Positions 61,402 to 64,000 of a stretch of 64,000 bases of DNA are shown here, in pieces; positions within the stretch are counted from its first letter, which is position 1; every line of letters starts with the position of its first letter. The translations under genes were made by a program, and so were the position numbers. The notes below the pieces were generated by a model that saw only the letters and a list, made by a program, of their open reading frames with translations, was not told the DNA's origin and made no database searches. Source of the stretch: Novosphingobium sp. (GTDB lineage Bacteria > Pseudomonadota > Alphaproteobacteria > Sphingomonadales > Sphingomonadaceae); contig NZ_JAUYRV010000014.1 in the NCBI RefSeq assembly GCF_030696665.1, positions 62,001-126,000 of the forward strand, given 5' to 3'.

Positions 61402-61971
61402 TCAAGCCGCGCGTCGCATGGACGCAAAGCCGCCGTCTTCTGGTCCATCACAATCAAGCGGCGCTGCCAGATCGACGGCATGGACTGGCGCGGCCACAGG
61501 TTCGCTGCGCGCGGGACTGCGGATTTTGCGGACTTCCCCGGTGAGCCGAAACCCGGCCTTGGCAAGTACGCGCGCAGAACCCGCATTGTCGGCAAACGGT
61601 GTCGCGGTCACACGGCTGTGGCCGAGCGAACGCGCTAAGCTGAGTACGGCGCGGGCAGCCTCGGTTGCGTAGCCCAGTCCCCAGTACCGCTGCCCCAGCC
61701 AGTAGCCGAGTTCGGTTTCCTGACCATACTGCGCCAGACCAACGCAGCCGATCAGGCGCGAACCGTGCGCACCGGGCAGCGTGACAAAGAAATGCGGGTA
61801 GCGGCCTGCCTGCGGTAACGCGGCAAAGCTCTTCGCGTCGTCCGGTCCATAGGGCCACGGCGCGTGCGCAAGATTGCGCACGACCGCCTCGTCATCGATC
61901 AGGGCGTGAAGTTCAGCCCAATCCTCCGGCCAGCCGGGCCGCAGGAACAGCCGTTCGCTGCGAATGAACAT
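61402..61971 (-). CDS. RimJ/RimL-like GNAT N-acetyltransferase
   Basis: A 189-residue acetyltransferase. Seen: the N-terminal SERLFLRPGWPEDWAELHAL, ELGYWLGQRYWGLGYATEAA (acetyl-CoA loop region), and NAGSARVLAKAGFRLTGEVR. A likely role is N-acetylation of a protein or small molecule. It is the last gene of the rplU-rpmA strand; in relatives it is often followed by obgE, which is absent here. It lies 235 bases beyond the rpmA stop. Confidence 0.87.
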   Translation of the reverse strand: MFIRSERLFLRPGWPEDWAELHALIDDEAVVRNLAHAPWPYGPDDAKSFAALPQAGRYPHFFVTLPGAHGSRLIGCVGLAQYGQETELGYWLGQRYWGLGYATEAARAVLSLARSLGHSRVTATPFADNAGSARVLAKAGFRLTGEVRKIRSPARSEPVAAPVHAVDLAAPLDCDGPEDGGFASMRRAA

Positions 61972-62125
61972 ACAAAGTCTCCGTTCTCGGCGCCTCTGTC
62001 ACGCGCAGCTAAACACTTGCCGTGACAAAGGTATTGCGCCCTGCGCTGGATCGGACAGTGAATACGTCCGATTGCGAGGAAGCGCGGTTTGCGTCCGAGG
62101 GAGACGTGAAAAGAGGGAGATGAGC

Positions 62126-62204
62126 GTGGCCCTCTCCCCCTATCGGCCAGCTCCAAGAAGCTGGCGGGGCCACCCCATCAGGATGGCCCTTTGAACGACC
62201 ATCC
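62126..62204 (-). other. Structured region downstream of rpmA
   Basis: On the minus strand just after the rpmA stop: GGATGG/CCATCC (62181-62186 and 62199-62204), then GTGGCCC/GGGCCAC (62126-62132 and 62167-62173) enclosing a hairpin GCCAGCT-TCTTGG-AGCTGGC (62146-62165). No T-run follows, so it is not a simple terminator. It may stabilise the rplU-rpmA mRNA or separate it from the acetyltransferase gene. Confidence 0.55.
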
Positions 62205-62206
62205 GG

Positions 62207-62476
62207 TTATTCTGCTGCTTCAGCCATAATGTCGACCGACACATACTTGCGATCGAGCTTTCCGCCGTGAAAACGGACGCGGCCTTCGGTCAGCGCGAAC
62301 AGGGTGTGATCCTTGCCCATGCCGACATTGGCGCCCGGGTACACGCGGGTTCCGCGCTGACGGATGATGATGTTGCCGCCGATCACTTCCTGACCGCCGA
62401 ACTTCTTTACGCCAAGGCGGCGGCCTGCTGAGTCGCGACCGTTGCGCGAAGAGCCGCCTGCTTTCTTATGTGCCAT
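62207..62476 (-). CDS. rpmA: 50S ribosomal protein L27
   Basis: An 89-residue ribosomal protein ([20 protein letters not shown] at the N terminus, [20 protein letters not shown]). It sits at the peptidyl-transferase centre. It lies 28 bases downstream of rplU in the universal rplU-rpmA order. The N terminus lacks the Firmicutes-type processed extension. Confidence 0.98.
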   Translation of the reverse strand: MAHKKAGGSSRNGRDSAGRRLGVKKFGGQEVIGGNIIIRQRGTRVYPGANVGMGKDHTLFALTEGRVRFHGGKLDRKYVSVDIMAEAAE

Positions 62477-62504
62477 ATCAGATTACTCCGAATTCCGTTT
62501 GCGC

Positions 62505-62801
62505 TCAGGCGACCGACACGATGCGCAGCAGGGTAAGCTGCTGGCGGTGACCGTTCTTGCGGCGATAGTTGTGACGGCGACGCTTCTTGAAAACGATCAC
62601 CTTTTCCGACTTCGCCTGGGCGATGATTTCTGCCGAAACAGTGATCGAAGCAGCATCAGCAAGCGAATCACCCTCGCCGGCGAGCAGGACTTCACCCAGC
62701 GTGATCGTGTCGCCAGCTTCGCCAGCCAGCTTTTCGACTGCGATCTTGTCTCCGGCGGCGACCCGATACTGTTTGCCGCCCGTGCGCACGATTGCGAACA
62801 T
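62505..62801 (-). CDS. rplU: 50S ribosomal protein L21
   Basis: A 98-residue ribosomal protein beginning at ATG 62801 ([20 protein letters not shown]); the longer frame upstream is leader. [19 protein letters not shown] near the C terminus is the rRNA-binding segment. It is transcribed from the promoter at 62936-62964, through a leader with a nested hairpin. Confidence 0.98.
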   Translation of the reverse strand: MFAIVRTGGKQYRVAAGDKIAVEKLAGEAGDTITLGEVLLAGEGDSLADAASITVSAEIIAQAKSEKVIVFKKRRRHNYRRKNGHRQQLTLLRIVSVA

Positions 62802-62834
62802 CGTTCTGTGTATCCGTTCCAAAAGCCTGCGGTT

Positions 62835-62889
62835 GCCCGAGGCGATTCCAAATGAGGCACCCAACGCCTGCGAATCGCTGACAACGGGC
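62835..62889 (-). promoter_or_regulatory. Three-tier hairpin in the rplU leader
   Basis: On the minus strand: GCCCG (62889-62885) with CGGGC (62839-62835); GCGATTC (62878-62872) with GAATCGC (62848-62842); AGGC (62869-62866) with GCCT (62858-62855). The tiers nest with small internal loops, about 34 bases before the rplU start. The position fits autogenous control by L21 or L27 (inference); I do not match it to a named family. Confidence 0.6.
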
Positions 62890-62935
62890 AAAATGCCGTT
62901 TCCCCGCTGTATGCAGGGCCCCGGAAAGAAGGGCG

Positions 62936-62964
62936 CGGATAGTCAAACACGCCGGGTCTGTCAA
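62936..62964 (-). promoter_or_regulatory. rplU-rpmA promoter
   Basis: On the minus strand TTGACA (62964-62959) is a perfect -35 and TATCCG (62941-62936) a fair -10, separated by 17 bases. Predicted transcription start near 62929, giving a leader of about 128 bases before rplU. Confidence 0.7.
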
Positions 62965-63049
62965 TGCGATCTTGCCTGAAATCAGGCGTATCACTGCACT
63001 TGAGCATGCAAACGCTGGCGACTGGTGCCGGGCATGCTATGGCGCGGGC

Positions 63050-63580
63050 ATGATCAAGCGCAATTCCCGCATCGTTGCAATGGCCACGCTGGCCCCCGCT
63101 TTATTGGTTGCCGGTTGTGCCGAGCGCAGCGATTTCCCCTCGCTCGCACGCCGCCCTGCCGAGGATGCCTACCGTGCCGCGCAAGCCTCCCGCCCGGCAC
63201 CGCCGCCGCCAGCAGTCATAAGCGACGGCCTGCCCGAGCGGCTTGCCGCCTTGCTCGCCAGCGCTGACGCCGCCCACGCAACGTTTGAATCGCGGCGAGC
63301 CGCCGCCACGCGTACGATCAATGCCGCAGCAGGATCAGCCAAGGGCACCGAAAGCTGGTCGGTCGCATCGGTGGCGCTGGCAGGACTGGAAACTGCCCGG
63401 TCGCTGGCTGCCATGCCGCTGGCCGATCTTGACCGGCTTGAAGCCGACGCCAGCAACCGCGCCGTCGATGGCTCGGATGCAGACCTAAAGGCTGTAGTGG
63501 CCGCGCGCACAAAGGTGGACGCTCTGGTACAGGGCGAAACGCTGATAATCGATTCGCTGCGTGGTCGGCTCGGGGCCTAG
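63050..63580 (+). CDS. Putative lipoprotein, Ala-rich
   Basis: A 176-residue protein. The signal ends in LLVAGC, a lipobox. The mature part is helical and Ala-rich (LAALLASADAAHATFESRRA; ARSLAAMPLADLDRLEADA), perhaps a coiled coil. Start: ATG 63050; upstream codons are not supported. Family not recognised. Its TAG stop overlaps the moaE stop by four bases (CTAG, 63577-63580). It is divergent from rplU. Confidence 0.72.
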   Translation: MIKRNSRIVAMATLAPALLVAGCAERSDFPSLARRPAEDAYRAAQASRPAPPPPAVISDGLPERLAALLASADAAHATFESRRAAATRTINAAAGSAKGTESWSVASVALAGLETARSLAAMPLADLDRLEADASNRAVDGSDADLKAVVAARTKVDALVQGETLIIDSLRGRLGA

Positions 63581-64000
63581 CCCCAGCGCGATAGATCTTC
63601 GCGGTCCTCAGGGCGCGGCTCAATCCAGCGCCAGCCCTTGGCAGTCTTCTCACGCTTCCAGAACCACGATTCGCTCTTGAGATGGTCCATCGCAAAGTCC
63701 GCCGCCGCAAAAGCATCGCGGCGATGGCGCGCAGCAGCACAGACCAGCACAATGGCATCGCCCGGAACCATCACACCGCTGCGGTGCAGGATCAGCAGAC
63801 CCTCCACCGGCCAGCGCACCTGTGTGACCCGCGCAAGCTCTTCCATGCCGGGTAGCGTCATCGGTGCATAGTGCTGCAATTCCAGCGCTTCCACGCCACC
63901 CGAATCGCGCACCTGGCCAAGAAACGTGACGATACCGCCCGCATTGGGATAGCGCGCAGTGAATGCGGCAATTTCCGCTGCGGGATCAAAAGCCTCCAGC
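63577..64000 (-). CDS. moaE: Molybdopterin synthase catalytic subunit MoaE, 5' end outside window
   Basis: About 140 residues are visible; the start lies beyond the right edge. Seen: GGIVTFLGQVRDSGGVEALELQHY (first part in 63860-63940), then VLVCAAARHRRDAFAAADFAMD and HLKSESWFWKREKTAKGWRW with the catalytic Lys of the KExxxxG-like loop. It transfers sulfur to precursor Z with MoaD to make molybdopterin. It is convergent with the lipoprotein gene. Confidence 0.93.
   Translation of the reverse strand, partial: LEAFDPAAEIAAFTARYPNAGGIVTFLGQVRDSGGVEALELQHYAPMTLPGMEELARVTQVRWPVEGLLILHRSGVMVPGDAIVLVCAAARHRRDAFAAADFAMDHLKSESWFWKREKTAKGWRWIEPRPEDREDLSRWG

Noticed and set aside
1..64000. tRNA or rRNA genes
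   Set aside because: No cloverleaf-like or rRNA-like sequence was noticed in any gap; a tRNAscan run would settle it.

Overview
The window is a high-GC, gene-dense stretch of ordinary-looking chromosome from an alphaproteobacterium, most likely a sphingomonad close to Novosphingobium. The evidence is the gene order nfuA-tsaB-rimI-mucR-fur-plsC-miaB-phoH-ybeY-corC, the mutY/dciA-dsbA-dsbA-smc block, a MucR/Ros regulator, an alphaproteobacterial Fur without its CxxC pair, a class II DAHP synthase and TadE/TadG proteins. I see no rRNA, tRNA, CRISPR array, insertion sequence, phage or plasmid function. No gap between genes exceeds 300 bases. Taxonomy is inferred from gene content only.

Layout. 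1-5.5 kb: a catabolic cluster (SDR oxidoreductase, GPH-type symporter, acyl-CoA dehydrogenase, zinc alcohol dehydrogenase, APH-like kinase). The dehydrogenase and kinase look like the two halves of human ACAD10/ACAD11, and like the bacterial levulinate (lva) kinase/dehydrogenase pair. 5.5-7.4 kb: an RNase H-like protein and DAHP synthase. 7.6-10.8 kb: an orphan TadG/TadE/TadE trio. 10.8-14.4 kb: envelope M16 protease and FKBP isomerase. 14.5-22.1 kb: the conserved Fe-S/tRNA-modification/ribosome-maturation block, including mucR and fur. 22.1-26.2 kb: LysR and AraC regulators, histidinol phosphatase, Prs. 26.3-32.9 kb: NAD synthetase, a small gene behind an apparent Fur-controlled promoter, GltX, cyclophilin, MgtE. 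32.9-36.8 kb: a tightly overlapping minus-strand run (mutY, Tat-exported serine hydrolase, nudC, FrnE-like DsbA). 36.9-42.6 kb: dciA, two DsbA-like periplasmic thiol oxidoreductases, smc. 42.6-45.7 kb: soxR with a divergent arylamine N-acetyltransferase behind a near-consensus SoxR operator, then ubiA and rsmE. 45.8-50.9 kb: glutathione synthesis (gshA), a large ICMT-like membrane protein, bamB and its TPR partner. 51.1-56.2 kb: glycosyltransferase, alpha/beta hydrolase, SelO, AstD. 56.2-64 kb: small envelope proteins, RarD-like transporter, pyrC, ygfZ, a TetR/PF10118 divergent pair, a RimJ-like GNAT, rpmA-rplU with a structured leader, and moaE running off the right edge.

Shared themes are iron and redox (Fur, NfuA, YgfZ, SoxR, GshA, DsbA proteins), envelope biogenesis (BamB, YfgM-like, FKBP, M16) and translation (MiaB, TsaB, YbeY, RsmE, L21/L27). 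Gaps often carry dispersed palindromes of a few recognisable families. Five of about fourteen convergent gene pairs overlap by exactly four bases at their stop codons. The best leads for new biology are the split ACAD10/11-like module, the SoxR-driven acetyltransferase, the Fur-type promoter in front of an unknown gene, and the nested hairpin in the rplU leader.
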